A stretch of 64,000 bases of DNA from an uncultured Pseudomonas sp. (GTDB taxonomy: Bacteria > Pseudomonadota > Gammaproteobacteria > Pseudomonadales > Pseudomonadaceae): positions 1,426,001-1,490,000 of the forward strand of contig NZ_OX044366.1 in NCBI RefSeq assembly GCF_943846705.1, given 5' to 3'. Positions 53,601 through 60,679 of this stretch are shown here, piece by piece; the first letter of the stretch is position 1, and every line of letters begins with the position of its first letter. Both the position numbers and the translations under genes were made by a program. Under the pieces are notes generated by a model, which was not told the origin of the DNA, did no database searches, and saw only the letters and a program-made list of their open reading frames with translations.

Positions 53601-54438
53601 TCCGGAGATGCAGGCGGCCATCGACCAGCGCCTGCAATTGCAGAACGACTTGCGCCAGGCTGTGCAGCGTGGCCAGTTGCATGTGGTGTTTCAGCCGCAG
53701 ATAAGCCTGGCCAGCGCGCGCATTGCCGGCGCCGAGGTGTTGTTGCGCTGGGTGCACCCCGAGCGCGGCGAGATTGCGCCCGACGACTTTATTCCACTGG
53801 CGGAAGAGACCGGGCTGATCGAGGAGCTCGGTGTCTGGGTGCTGGAGCAAGCCTGTGCTGCGCTGGCGCGTTGGCTACCGCAATGGCCGCAGTTGGTCCT
53901 GGCGGTCAATCTCAGCCCGCGCGAGTTGCGTCAGCCCGGCTGTGTGAAGCGCGTCAGGGAGTGCCTGCAGCGCCATCAGGTGCCGGCGTCGGCATTGGAG
54001 CTGGAGATCACCGAGGGGGTGTTGGTGGAGGATGTTGAGCTGTGCATCAGTAATATGCAGGCGCTCAAAGCGCTGGGCATTCGTTTCGCGATTGATGACT
54101 TCGGCACCGGTTACTCTTCGTTGACCTACCTCAAGCGCTTGCCGCTGGATCGTCTGAAGATCGACCGCAGCTTTACTTGGGACATGGACGGCGAAGATGG
54201 AAGCGGCCTGATGATGGTGCAAACCATTCTGATGATTGCCCACAACCTGGGGCTGGAATGCATCGCTGAAGGTATCGAAAGCTCGCAACAGCTTGATTAT
54301 CTGCGCGAGCATGGCTGCTCATTGGGCCAGGGCTATTACTTCAGTCGGCCGTTGACCGAGGGCGACTTTATCCACTGGGTGGCGCAGCACTTGGAACCGC
54401 AGTTGCAGGTACAGGCGCCAGCGCAACTGCAGCTGTGA
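50629..54438 (+). CDS. MASE1-multi-PAS-GGDEF-EAL c-di-GMP enzyme
   Basis: A 1269-residue membrane signalling protein. A MASE1-type sensor of about eight membrane segments (1-300) is followed by four PAS domains (about 315-435, 445-565, 570-690, 695-810; CNPAFEQVTGYSREEI marks the first). GGDEF (about 815-985) has LARMGGDEFVVLL intact and an RxxD site (RAED) upstream. EAL (about 995-1250) has AGAEVLLRWVHPE (EVL in place of EAL, Glu kept), ELEITEGVLVED, IDDFGTGYSS and KIDRSFT. Either activity is possible. It stops 3 bp before the convergent rimK. In PAO1 an LD-carboxypeptidase gene (PA5198) occupies this place as I recall, so this gene looks like a local replacement. Confidence 0.9.
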   Translation: MPAAPERLSPWTWLLPLPLLHLATWLSLATQFTHGAALWYPTFALALVFTLWWGPRVLLAVYLNALLSIPLWGLEWQWAALYALPETLGVALAWALLRLRPFDPALPDLSHMARFILLGVLLPTMPVALGVQGNLWVLGHAATSELLPGSVTLWLADSLTALAIATPLLAYLTPMLRRRGWLATSALSGAQHVPVILRQLPPWPLLLLLLAGMPWLLGVLPLTLNLPLIGVMALGLALVWGVAGGVCGALLSVLLVLILPLLSGLMDTAAWISPPRLELHFSVLLFMLAALLVGRSLSDLRQALARSAQIQQQLALANLAFEASPLGVIIADARQPTLPMIYCNPAFEQVTGYSREEIQGKNWGFLLGADQQQQALSRLRKAVREGTGCDVVVRSYRKNGEPFWSELTLAPMRDELGISHYVAIQSDVTAREQLASQVHAQREELLKQSFLSSQTEHIADLGGWVLNVAQQTMDWSPGCFRIYELDPRNGTPDLQETLSYLDASGRVLAEQVLQQLVDGLEHFDIEVRLLTAKGNARWLRIRGVSERDGAELVRVYGALQDVSARKHAEQQLRERDEHLRLFFEAPLIGMALTSQSFAWEEVNHKLCSILGRGRDELMACSWESLSLQEDLLSEQPLLDQVLNGEREGFELEKRFRRVDGSLVHTRVSLRAVRHSTGRVLMFLLLVEDISQRLQAEARYRTIVENAPEAIMLFDLQGKVVECNDNALRLLRYSREEIASKHVIDLSQSQQVDGQLTAELGKIYFEQVLAGEAPVFDWLIIDSKGRQIPCEVHLVLMPGEPAMIRCSITDISDRQRYQREIERLAFSDELTGLPNRRLLLDRLQHAMDRELRERTLGALLFIDLDHFKTVNDSLGHLVGDGLLREVSVRLASSLRAEDTLARMGGDEFVVLLEGLDSNPQLAAKAAAITAEKLLKSLLGSCWVDGHELTISASIGIALHPFGNEVAADVLKQADTAMYQAKQGGRNALHFFAPEMQAAIDQRLQLQNDLRQAVQRGQLHVVFQPQISLASARIAGAEVLLRWVHPERGEIAPDDFIPLAEETGLIEELGVWVLEQACAALARWLPQWPQLVLAVNLSPRELRQPGCVKRVRECLQRHQVPASALELEITEGVLVEDVELCISNMQALKALGIRFAIDDFGTGYSSLTYLKRLPLDRLKIDRSFTWDMDGEDGSGLMMVQTILMIAHNLGLECIAEGIESSQQLDYLREHGCSLGQGYYFSRPLTEGDFIHWVAQHLEPQLQVQAPAQLQL

Positions 54439-54441
54439 GGT

Positions 54442-55347
54442 TCAGCCCTTGCCCTTGGTTCGGGTCAGGTGCGGGCCGCCGTTCTTCTCGATGTACTGGA
54501 TGATGATGCCGGCCACATCCTTGCCGGTGATGGTTTCGATGCCTTCCATGCCGGGCGACGAGTTGACTTCCATCACCAGCGGGCCGTGATTGGAGCGCAG
54601 GATATCCACCCCGGCCACGCTCAAACCCATGACCTTGGCCGCACGAATCGCGGTCATGCGTTCTTCCGGGGTGATTTTGATCAGGCTGGCGCTGCCGCCA
54701 CGGTGCAGGTTGGAGCGGAACTCGCCGGGCTTGGCCTGACGCTTCATGGCCGCGATGACCTTGTCGCCGACCACGAAGCAGCGGATATCCGCGCCACCGG
54801 CTTCCTTGATGTATTCCTGCACCATGATGTCCTGTTTGAGGCCCATAAAGGCCTCGATCACCGACTCGGCCGCGGTCGCCGTTTCACACAGCACCACGCC
54901 GATACCCTGGGTGCCTTCCAGCACCTTGATCACCAGCGGAGCGCCGTTGACCATGTCGATCAGGTCGGCGATGTCATCCGGGGAGTGGGCGAAACCGGTC
55001 ACCGGCAGGCCGATGCCACGCCGTGACAGCAGTTGCAGCGAGCGCAGTTTGTCCCGCGAGCGGGCGATCGCCACCGATTCGTTGAGTGGAAATACGCCCA
55101 TCATCTCGAACTGACGCAGCACCGCACAGCCGTAGAAAGTCACCGACGCGCCGATACGCGGAATCACCGCGTCGAAGTCTTCCAGCGGCTTGCCGCGGTA
55201 GTGGATCTGCGGCTTGTGGCTGGCGATGTTCATATAGGCGCGCAGGGTGTCGATCACCACCATCTCATGGCCGCGCTGTTGGCCGGCTTCGACCAGGCGG
55301 CGGGTGGAATACAGGCGCGGGTTGCGCGACAGCACAGCGATCTTCAT
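54442..55347 (-). CDS. rimK: Ribosomal protein S6 glutamate ligase RimK
   Basis: A 301-residue ATP-grasp ligase that adds glutamates to the C terminus of ribosomal protein S6, changing ribosome output. It has MKIAVLSRNPRLYSTRRLVE, the phosphate-binding strip VIKVLEGTQGIGVVLCE, GADIRCFVVGDKVIAAM and the metal site LVMEVNSSPGMEGIE. The start overlaps the rimB stop by four bases, so the two are coupled. In P. fluorescens RimK activity is reported to be tuned by c-di-GMP together with RimA and RimB, which makes the convergent GGDEF-EAL gene an interesting neighbour. Confidence 0.96.
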   Translation of the reverse strand: MKIAVLSRNPRLYSTRRLVEAGQQRGHEMVVIDTLRAYMNIASHKPQIHYRGKPLEDFDAVIPRIGASVTFYGCAVLRQFEMMGVFPLNESVAIARSRDKLRSLQLLSRRGIGLPVTGFAHSPDDIADLIDMVNGAPLVIKVLEGTQGIGVVLCETATAAESVIEAFMGLKQDIMVQEYIKEAGGADIRCFVVGDKVIAAMKRQAKPGEFRSNLHRGGSASLIKITPEERMTAIRAAKVMGLSVAGVDILRSNHGPLVMEVNSSPGMEGIETITGKDVAGIIIQYIEKNGGPHLTRTKGKG

Positions 55348-55820
55348 TGAGCACCAGATGAGTCAGCAAGAATGGGTTTGTTTTGTACGTAGGTCAGCGC
55401 AGGGTTGACCAGCAACTGCCCGGCTATTAACGCTTTGGAGCCTAGCAGCACACGGTAGCGCATGGTTTTGCGGCACGTCAGGGTGAACTCCACCGGCCAT
55501 TCGCGCTCGCCCAGGGTCAGGTTAGTGCGGATGACATAGCGTGACTGGCTGTGGCCGTTGGAGCTCTTGATGGTTTTCACTGAAACCAGTTGCGCCTCGC
55601 AGCGGTGACGACGTTGTACCAGGGTGCCGATGTGTGCGGTAAAACGCACCCAAGGTTCGCCATCACGGTCGAACGGCTGGATATCGCTGGCATGCAGGCA
55701 GGACGTGCTGGCACCGGTATCGATCTTCGCGCGCAGGCCGACCATGCCCAGTTGCGGCAGGTTGATCCATTCGCGCAGGCCGATCACGCCAAGTTGGTCA
55801 AAAGTCTTCAAAGGGCCCAT
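55344..55820 (-). CDS. rimB: RimB-like retropepsin-fold (ATP-dependent zinc protease family) protein
   Basis: A 158-residue protein of the RimB/Zn-protease (retropepsin-like) family. It has VIGLREWINLPQLGMVGLRA, then the active-site-like AKIDTGASTSCLHA (about residue 32), and RVLLGSKALIAGQLLVNP near the C terminus. The Asp-Thr-Gly triad marks the aspartic protease fold. RimB is encoded with RimK in pseudomonads and affects S6 modification. It overlaps rimK by four bases (ATGA). Confidence 0.88.
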   Translation of the reverse strand: MGPLKTFDQLGVIGLREWINLPQLGMVGLRAKIDTGASTSCLHASDIQPFDRDGEPWVRFTAHIGTLVQRRHRCEAQLVSVKTIKSSNGHSQSRYVIRTNLTLGEREWPVEFTLTCRKTMRYRVLLGSKALIAGQLLVNPALTYVQNKPILADSSGAQ

Positions 55821-55909
55821 CCGTCATAATTGCGCGCATTCTAGTTGGCCCTTATGACAACTGCATCAGGCAAAATGTCCGCCTGTGCAGCGTGAGCCAC
55901 GAGGATGCG

Positions 55910-56305
55910 ATGAGCGATAAAGATGACGATAAGGTGCGCCTGGATAAATGGCTGTGGGCCGCGCGTTTCTTCAAGACGCGCGCCTTGGCCAAGGCGGCTA
56001 TCGAAGGCGGCAAGGTGCATCACCGTGGCGAGCGTTGCAAGCCGGGTAAAGAGCCGAAAATCGGCGATATTTACGTAATTCGCAGTGGTTTCGATGAGCG
56101 CAGCGTGGTCGTGCAGGCGCTGTCGGCGGTGCGCCGTGGTGCGCCTGAAGCGCAAACCTTGTATGCCGAAACGCCTGACAGTGTCGAGCGTCGTGAACAG
56201 GCGGCGGCGCAGCGCAAGGCCGGCGCGCTGGGTATGCAGACGGATGGCCGGCCGAGTAAGAAGCAGCGGCGGCAACTGCATCAGTTTCACGGTAATCAGG
56301 AATAA
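55910..56305 (+). CDS. hslR: Ribosome-associated heat shock protein Hsp15
   Basis: A 131-residue S4-domain protein. The S4 RNA-binding fold opens VRLDKWLWAARFFKTRALAK and continues AIEGGKVHHRG; the C terminus is basic (SKKQRRQLHQFH). Hsp15 rescues 50S subunits stalled with peptidyl-tRNA. I chose the ATG at 55910, with GAGG upstream, over an in-frame ATG-like start at 55892. It is near hslO, another heat-shock gene, as in PAO1. Confidence 0.94.
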   Translation: MSDKDDDKVRLDKWLWAARFFKTRALAKAAIEGGKVHHRGERCKPGKEPKIGDIYVIRSGFDERSVVVQALSAVRRGAPEAQTLYAETPDSVERREQAAAQRKAGALGMQTDGRPSKKQRRQLHQFHGNQE

Positions 56306-56345
56306 GCGGCGGCGGTTGCACGCGGCAAACCGCCGTCAGGTCAGG

Positions 56346-57140
56346 CTAGCGACCGCTGATGATGCTTAAACGGCCGAGCAGCGGCAGTTTGCCGAGCACG
56401 CGCGTCAGCGGTTGAGTGGCCGCCTCCAGCCACTCACTGGCCTTGCAGGCAAAGGGGGTGAAGCAGGCCCAGGCCAGGCCCAGCAGCGCCAGGAATACGC
56501 CGCCAACCAGGGCGTCCGAGCCCCAATGCGCGCCTGCCACCAAGCGCGGCAGCATAAACACCAGGGCCATTACCCAGACCAACAGCAAGCGCCAGTTACG
56601 CGCGAAAAAGCTCATAAACATCGCCCAAATCAGCAGCACCGAGGCGTGATCGCCGGGGAAGCTGCGGGTGGCGCTGTCCTTCATGTTCCAACGGTTTTCC
56701 CAGGTAGGGAACAGCTCGGTCAGTCGTGCCGCACCTTCCACCACCAAGGATGCGCTCGGGCGCTGCCAGCCCATCAGTTTGACCAGCTCGGCGAAGCCGA
56801 CGCGAAACAGCAACATGACGAATAGCGTCGCCAGGAAGGCATACAGCGCCTTGCGCACCTGCGCGCCGCTGAACACCAGGTCGGCCTTGAGCATCACCGC
56901 CAGCATGAGCAGGCCAACGCCCATGTCGACTGGGCGCATGCTGCCAATCGCCCAGGTTTTCGCCCACAGCCCGGCGTCATGCACCGGCTGATTGAGCAGG
57001 GCGAAAAATTGCAGATCGAACTCATCCCACAGCGCGCGGCTGGGCATCCACAACCAGCTGGCAAGCAGCAATAGGGCAACAATATGGCAGGCGAGCAATG
57101 GCCGAGTGCGCCATTGTTCGTTGAGAAAGGAGTGGTTCAT
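56346..57140 (-). CDS. PAP2-superfamily membrane phosphatase
   Basis: A 264-residue inner-membrane type 2 phosphatidic acid phosphatase with about six hydrophobic segments. It has the three PAP2 motifs: a KxxxxxRP-type first motif (KLMGWQRPS), SFPGDHAS with the catalytic His, and RLVAGAHWGSD. Likely substrates are lipid phosphates such as undecaprenyl pyrophosphate or lipid A phosphates; the exact one cannot be read. It converges on hslR with a 40-bp gap and diverges from hslO. Confidence 0.92.
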   Translation of the reverse strand: MNHSFLNEQWRTRPLLACHIVALLLLASWLWMPSRALWDEFDLQFFALLNQPVHDAGLWAKTWAIGSMRPVDMGVGLLMLAVMLKADLVFSGAQVRKALYAFLATLFVMLLFRVGFAELVKLMGWQRPSASLVVEGAARLTELFPTWENRWNMKDSATRSFPGDHASVLLIWAMFMSFFARNWRLLLVWVMALVFMLPRLVAGAHWGSDALVGGVFLALLGLAWACFTPFACKASEWLEAATQPLTRVLGKLPLLGRLSIISGR

Positions 57141-57354
57141 GCAATGGCGTCCTTGTCATCTGTAGGGATTAAGGCGGCGGAATCCTAGGGATTCTGTCTG
57201 GCGATTGCAAAGATTTGCCCGGCCGCTGGTCGCGGATTGTGCTGCGCGTAGCCAGCGATAGCGTGTGCCGACCAGGCTGATAGATAAGAGGCGCTTGGTC
57301 GGGCGGGCGTTTGCGCCTAAAATCGCGGGCCGAGTCACATTCAGTGAAGTTGGC

Positions 57355-58242
57355 ATGTCTGATTTTTCCCAACGCTTCTTGTTCGACGACAGCGACATCC
57401 GCGGTGAACTGGTCGGCCTGACCGACAGTTACAGCCATGTGCTGGCCAAACACACCTACCCGCAACCGGTCGCTCAGCTGCTGGGTGAGTTGCTTGCGGC
57501 GGCCTCCCTGCTGATCGGCACGTTAAAATTCGAGGGGCTGCTGATTCTCCAGGCGCGCTCCTCTGGCGCGGTGCCATTGCTGATGGTTGAGTGCTCCAAC
57601 GAAGGCGACCTGCGTGGTATTGCGCGTTATCACGGTGAGCAGATTGCCGCCAATGCCAGCCTGTCTGAGCTGATGCCCGATGGCGTGCTGGCCATGACCG
57701 TCGACCCGAAAGCCGGGCAGCGCTATCAGGGTATCGTCGATCTTGAGGGTGAAACCCTGGCCGACTGCCTGACTAACTACTTCGCCACCTCCGAGCAGTT
57801 GCCCACGCGCTTCTGGCTCTGCGCAGACGGTCAGGGGGCTCGCGGTCTGCTGCTGCAGCAACTGCCCGCCGACCGCTTGACGGACGCCGATGAGCGCGAA
57901 GCCAGCTGGCAGCACACCATGGCTCTGGCCGACACCGTCAAGCCTGAAGAGCTGCTGGGCCTGGATAACGAAACGCTGTTGCATCGTCTGTATCACCAGG
58001 AAACATTGCGACTGTTCGAACCGCGCGCGCTGCAGTTCCGCTGCAGTTGCTCGCGTGAGCGCTCCGGCCGTGCGCTGATCAGCCTCGGTCAGGCCGACGC
58101 TGAGGCGCTGGTGCAGGAACATGGCGGGAGCGTGGAAATCGACTGCCAATTCTGCAACGAGCGCTACCTGTTTGATGCGGCCGATATACTGCAACTGTTC
58201 ATCGATGGCAGCAGTGACGAGCCGTCAGATACGCGCCACTGA
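57355..58242 (+). CDS. hslO: Redox-regulated chaperone Hsp33
   Basis: A 295-residue Hsp33. The N terminus reads SDFSQRFLFDDSDIRGELVG. The C-terminal zinc switch has four cysteines as FRCSCSRE and then IDCQFCNERY (CxC ... CxxC), which release zinc and form disulfides under oxidative heat stress to activate the holdase. I chose the ATG at 57355; the frame is open from 57265, but the family starts here. pckA follows after 160 bp. Confidence 0.96.
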   Translation: MSDFSQRFLFDDSDIRGELVGLTDSYSHVLAKHTYPQPVAQLLGELLAAASLLIGTLKFEGLLILQARSSGAVPLLMVECSNEGDLRGIARYHGEQIAANASLSELMPDGVLAMTVDPKAGQRYQGIVDLEGETLADCLTNYFATSEQLPTRFWLCADGQGARGLLLQQLPADRLTDADEREASWQHTMALADTVKPEELLGLDNETLLHRLYHQETLRLFEPRALQFRCSCSRERSGRALISLGQADAEALVQEHGGSVEIDCQFCNERYLFDAADILQLFIDGSSDEPSDTRH

Positions 58243-58402
58243 GACAAATAGCCGCAAACAGCGCCGTGAAGATCTGATCAGAGGCTGCACCTGCAGCGTG
58301 CTTTTCTGGCATAATCCGGCGCACTTTTTTCGCTGTAGTAGTGCTCTGTTTTCTACTACAAAACGTTCGGAAGACTCGGCCGCATGGCCGACGGGGACCC
58401 AC

Positions 58403-59944
58403 ATGACGCAAGCCAACAACGCCGTGCACACCGACATCAGCGCCGCTCAACTGGTCGAAGAAGCCCTTCGTCGCGGTGAAGGCGAGCTGGCCGCTAATGG
58501 CTCGCTGGTTGTTCGCACCGGTCATCGCACTGGTCGTTCGCCGGCTGACCGCTTCATCGTGCAAGAACCGAGCACCGAGGCAAAAATCGCCTGGGGCGCG
58601 ATCAACCGTCCGTTCCCAGCCGACAAGTTCGATGCCCTGTGGGACCGCGTGCAGGCGTTCTCCGATGCCCAGGACAGCTTTGTCTCCCACGTGCATGTAG
58701 GTTCTGCCGATGCGCACTACCTGCCGGTCAAGATGACCACCGCGACTGCGTGGCAGAACCTGTTCGGCCGTTGCCTGTTCATCAACCCGGAGCAGTTCAA
58801 TCCGGCGGGCAAAGACCAGTGGCAAGTACTCAACGTGGCCAACTTCGAGTGCGTGCCCGAGCGTGACGGCACCAACTCCGATGGTTGCGTGATCATCAAC
58901 TTCGCGGCCAAAAAAGTCCTGATCGCTGGCATGCGTTACGCCGGTGAGATGAAGAAGGCCATGTTCAGCGTGCAGAACTTCCTGCTGCCGGACGCCGACG
59001 TGCTGCCGATGCACTGCGCCGCCAACATCGGTGAAGAGGGCGACGTAACCCTGTTCTTCGGTCTCTCCGGTACTGGCAAGACCACCCTGTCCGCCGACCC
59101 GAGCCGTTACCTGATCGGTGACGACGAGCACGGTTGGGGCGTGGGCGTGGTGTTCAACATCGAAGGCGGTTGCTACGCCAAGTGCATCGACCTGTCCGAG
59201 AAGAACGAGCCGGTTATCTGGAAAGCCATCCAGTTTGGTGCCGTGCTGGAAAACGTCGTGCTCGACGAGAACCGCGTACCCAACTATGCCGACGATAGCC
59301 TGACCCAGAACAGCCGCGCGGCCTATCCGCTGGAGCTGATCGAGAAGCGCAGCGAGAAGAACCTCGGCGGCGAGCCGAATGCGGTGATCTTCCTGACCTG
59401 CGACCTGACCGGCGTACTGCCGCCAGTGTCGATCCTCAACGAAGAGCAAGCGGCTTATCACTTCCTCTCCGGTTACACCGCGCTGGTTGGCTCCACCGAA
59501 ATGGGCAGCGGCGGCGGCATCAAGTCGACCTTCTCCACCTGCTTCGGCGCGCCATTCTTCCCGCGTCCGGCTGGCGAATACGCTGAGCTGCTGATCAAAC
59601 GTATCCGTGGCTTCGGCTCCAAGGTCTATCTGGTTAACACCGGCTGGACTGGCGGTGGCTACGGCGTTGGCAAGCGTTTCAACATTCCGACTACCCGCGG
59701 CGTGATCGCGGCGATTCAGAGCGGCGCGCTGATCGGTGCTGAAACCGAGCAACTGCCGATCATCAACCTCAGCGTGCCAACGTCGGTGCCAGGCGTTGAA
59801 ACCAACCTGCTCAACCCGCGTAACACCTGGGCAGACCAGAACGCCTACGACGAAGCCGCCAAAGGCCTGGCCGGTCTGTTCATTGAGAACTTCAAGAAGT
59901 TCGATGTGTCCGACGCCATCCGCAATGCCGGTCCGCAGCTCTAA
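58403..59944 (+). CDS. pckA: Phosphoenolpyruvate carboxykinase (ATP)
   Basis: A 513-residue ATP-dependent PEP carboxykinase, the first step of gluconeogenesis (oxaloacetate + ATP to PEP + CO2). It has HRTGRSPADRFIV for substrate binding, the Walker A FFGLSGTGKTTLS at about 217-229, DDEHGWG with metal-binding Asp, and RAAYPLELI. I chose the ATG at 58403; a longer frame from 58121 overlaps hslO and is not family-like. A strong terminator follows. Confidence 0.97.
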   Translation: MTQANNAVHTDISAAQLVEEALRRGEGELAANGSLVVRTGHRTGRSPADRFIVQEPSTEAKIAWGAINRPFPADKFDALWDRVQAFSDAQDSFVSHVHVGSADAHYLPVKMTTATAWQNLFGRCLFINPEQFNPAGKDQWQVLNVANFECVPERDGTNSDGCVIINFAAKKVLIAGMRYAGEMKKAMFSVQNFLLPDADVLPMHCAANIGEEGDVTLFFGLSGTGKTTLSADPSRYLIGDDEHGWGVGVVFNIEGGCYAKCIDLSEKNEPVIWKAIQFGAVLENVVLDENRVPNYADDSLTQNSRAAYPLELIEKRSEKNLGGEPNAVIFLTCDLTGVLPPVSILNEEQAAYHFLSGYTALVGSTEMGSGGGIKSTFSTCFGAPFFPRPAGEYAELLIKRIRGFGSKVYLVNTGWTGGGYGVGKRFNIPTTRGVIAAIQSGALIGAETEQLPIINLSVPTSVPGVETNLLNPRNTWADQNAYDEAAKGLAGLFIENFKKFDVSDAIRNAGPQL

Positions 59945-59962
59945 GCTGTAGCCATTGCGCTG

Positions 59963-59991
59963 AAAAAACCGCCTTCATCGGCGGTTTTTTT
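59963..59991 (+). terminator. Rho-independent terminator after pckA
   Basis: AAAAAACCGCC, a 6-base loop and GGCGGTTTTTTT, 18 bases past the pckA stop. Confidence 0.92.
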
Positions 59992-60105
59992 ATGCCCGGG
60001 AATCGAAACGGTAACGGTCGGAGGGGCTTTGCTGGGGCGGTTACTGTCGTATCGGCGCGGTTAACGCTCACTGCCACAGTGCTTTGCTGATGTAACAAGA
60101 AACGG

Positions 60106-60130
60106 AAAAGCCGCCCTGAGGCGGCTTTTT
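60106..60130. terminator. Second terminator-like hairpin in the pckA-recQ gap
   Basis: AAAAGCCGCC and GGCGGCTTTTT with a 4-base loop, T-tailed on the + strand and shorter-tailed on the minus strand. It could end an unseen small RNA from 59992-60105 (+) or a decayed gene on the minus strand. Confidence 0.7.
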
Positions 60131-60679
60131 GTGCGTATCTGCTAGCAGATTGAGCACGTGGTCTACGTTGCGTTGCATCTTGCTTAGGTGGCCGCTTAGC
60201 ACGGCCTCTGGTGTTGCTATGTGGTCGATCTGACCAATAGGTTTAACGGGTTGGCAACTCAGGCGATTTCCGGCGTCGGTATCCGTGGCTGTCGACGTGC
60301 ATATGGCTGGCTACTGCCAGGTAGGTGTCGATATGTCGCGGGCGTCGCTGGGGCTTTCGAGTTGTATGGCGGCGTTAGCCTTTGGTCTGTAGCACTACGG
60401 CGAGCGTTACTGTTACCAACCGCTTTACTCATCAGCCCGCTGTTTGCGGTCGCTACTCTGAGTGACCGGGCGGAGCCATTTGGCATTGCTGAACGATTCA
60501 GTGGGTAACCGGCAAGCTGCCGTTTAAACCAGATACCTGCATACTCGTCTCCTTTCTTTGCCTGCATGAGTTGACTGTACGCCACTGCAGCGAGTGCTGT
60601 TAGTTGGATTAGTAATAGCCCGGCAGGTTGTAGGTCTTAATCGTTGTTTACCGCAGACGCGGTCCATGGAGTAACCGCT

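Larger units (their letters stand above)
59945..60679. other. 735-bp gene-poor region between pckA and the RecQ-like gene
   Basis: It holds two terminator hairpins (59963-59991 and 60106-60130) and then about 540 bp with no supported gene. The open frames at 60221-60508 (+) and 60259-60585 (-) have no family look. On the minus strand a start with a strong ribosome site (GGAG, 6-base spacing, ATG at 60542) opens a frame that stops after 14 codons (MQVSGLNGSLPVTH), then plausible coding-like text continues in other frames. This looks like a possible decayed small gene ending at the 60106 hairpin. Confidence 0.45.

Noticed and set aside
50629..54438. Loss of phosphodiesterase activity because the EAL motif reads EVL
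   Set aside because: The metal-binding Glu is kept and the other EAL-domain motifs are intact; ExL variants are known in active enzymes.
58199..59752. 517-codon minus-strand frame opposite pckA
   Set aside because: PckA has full family motifs on the + strand; the opposite frame has no recognisable domain.
60221..60585. Open frames of 95 and 108 codons in the pckA-recQ gap
   Set aside because: No ribosome site fitting the frame, no family look, and the two frames overlap on opposite strands. Only the broken MQVSG start nearby seemed worth recording.
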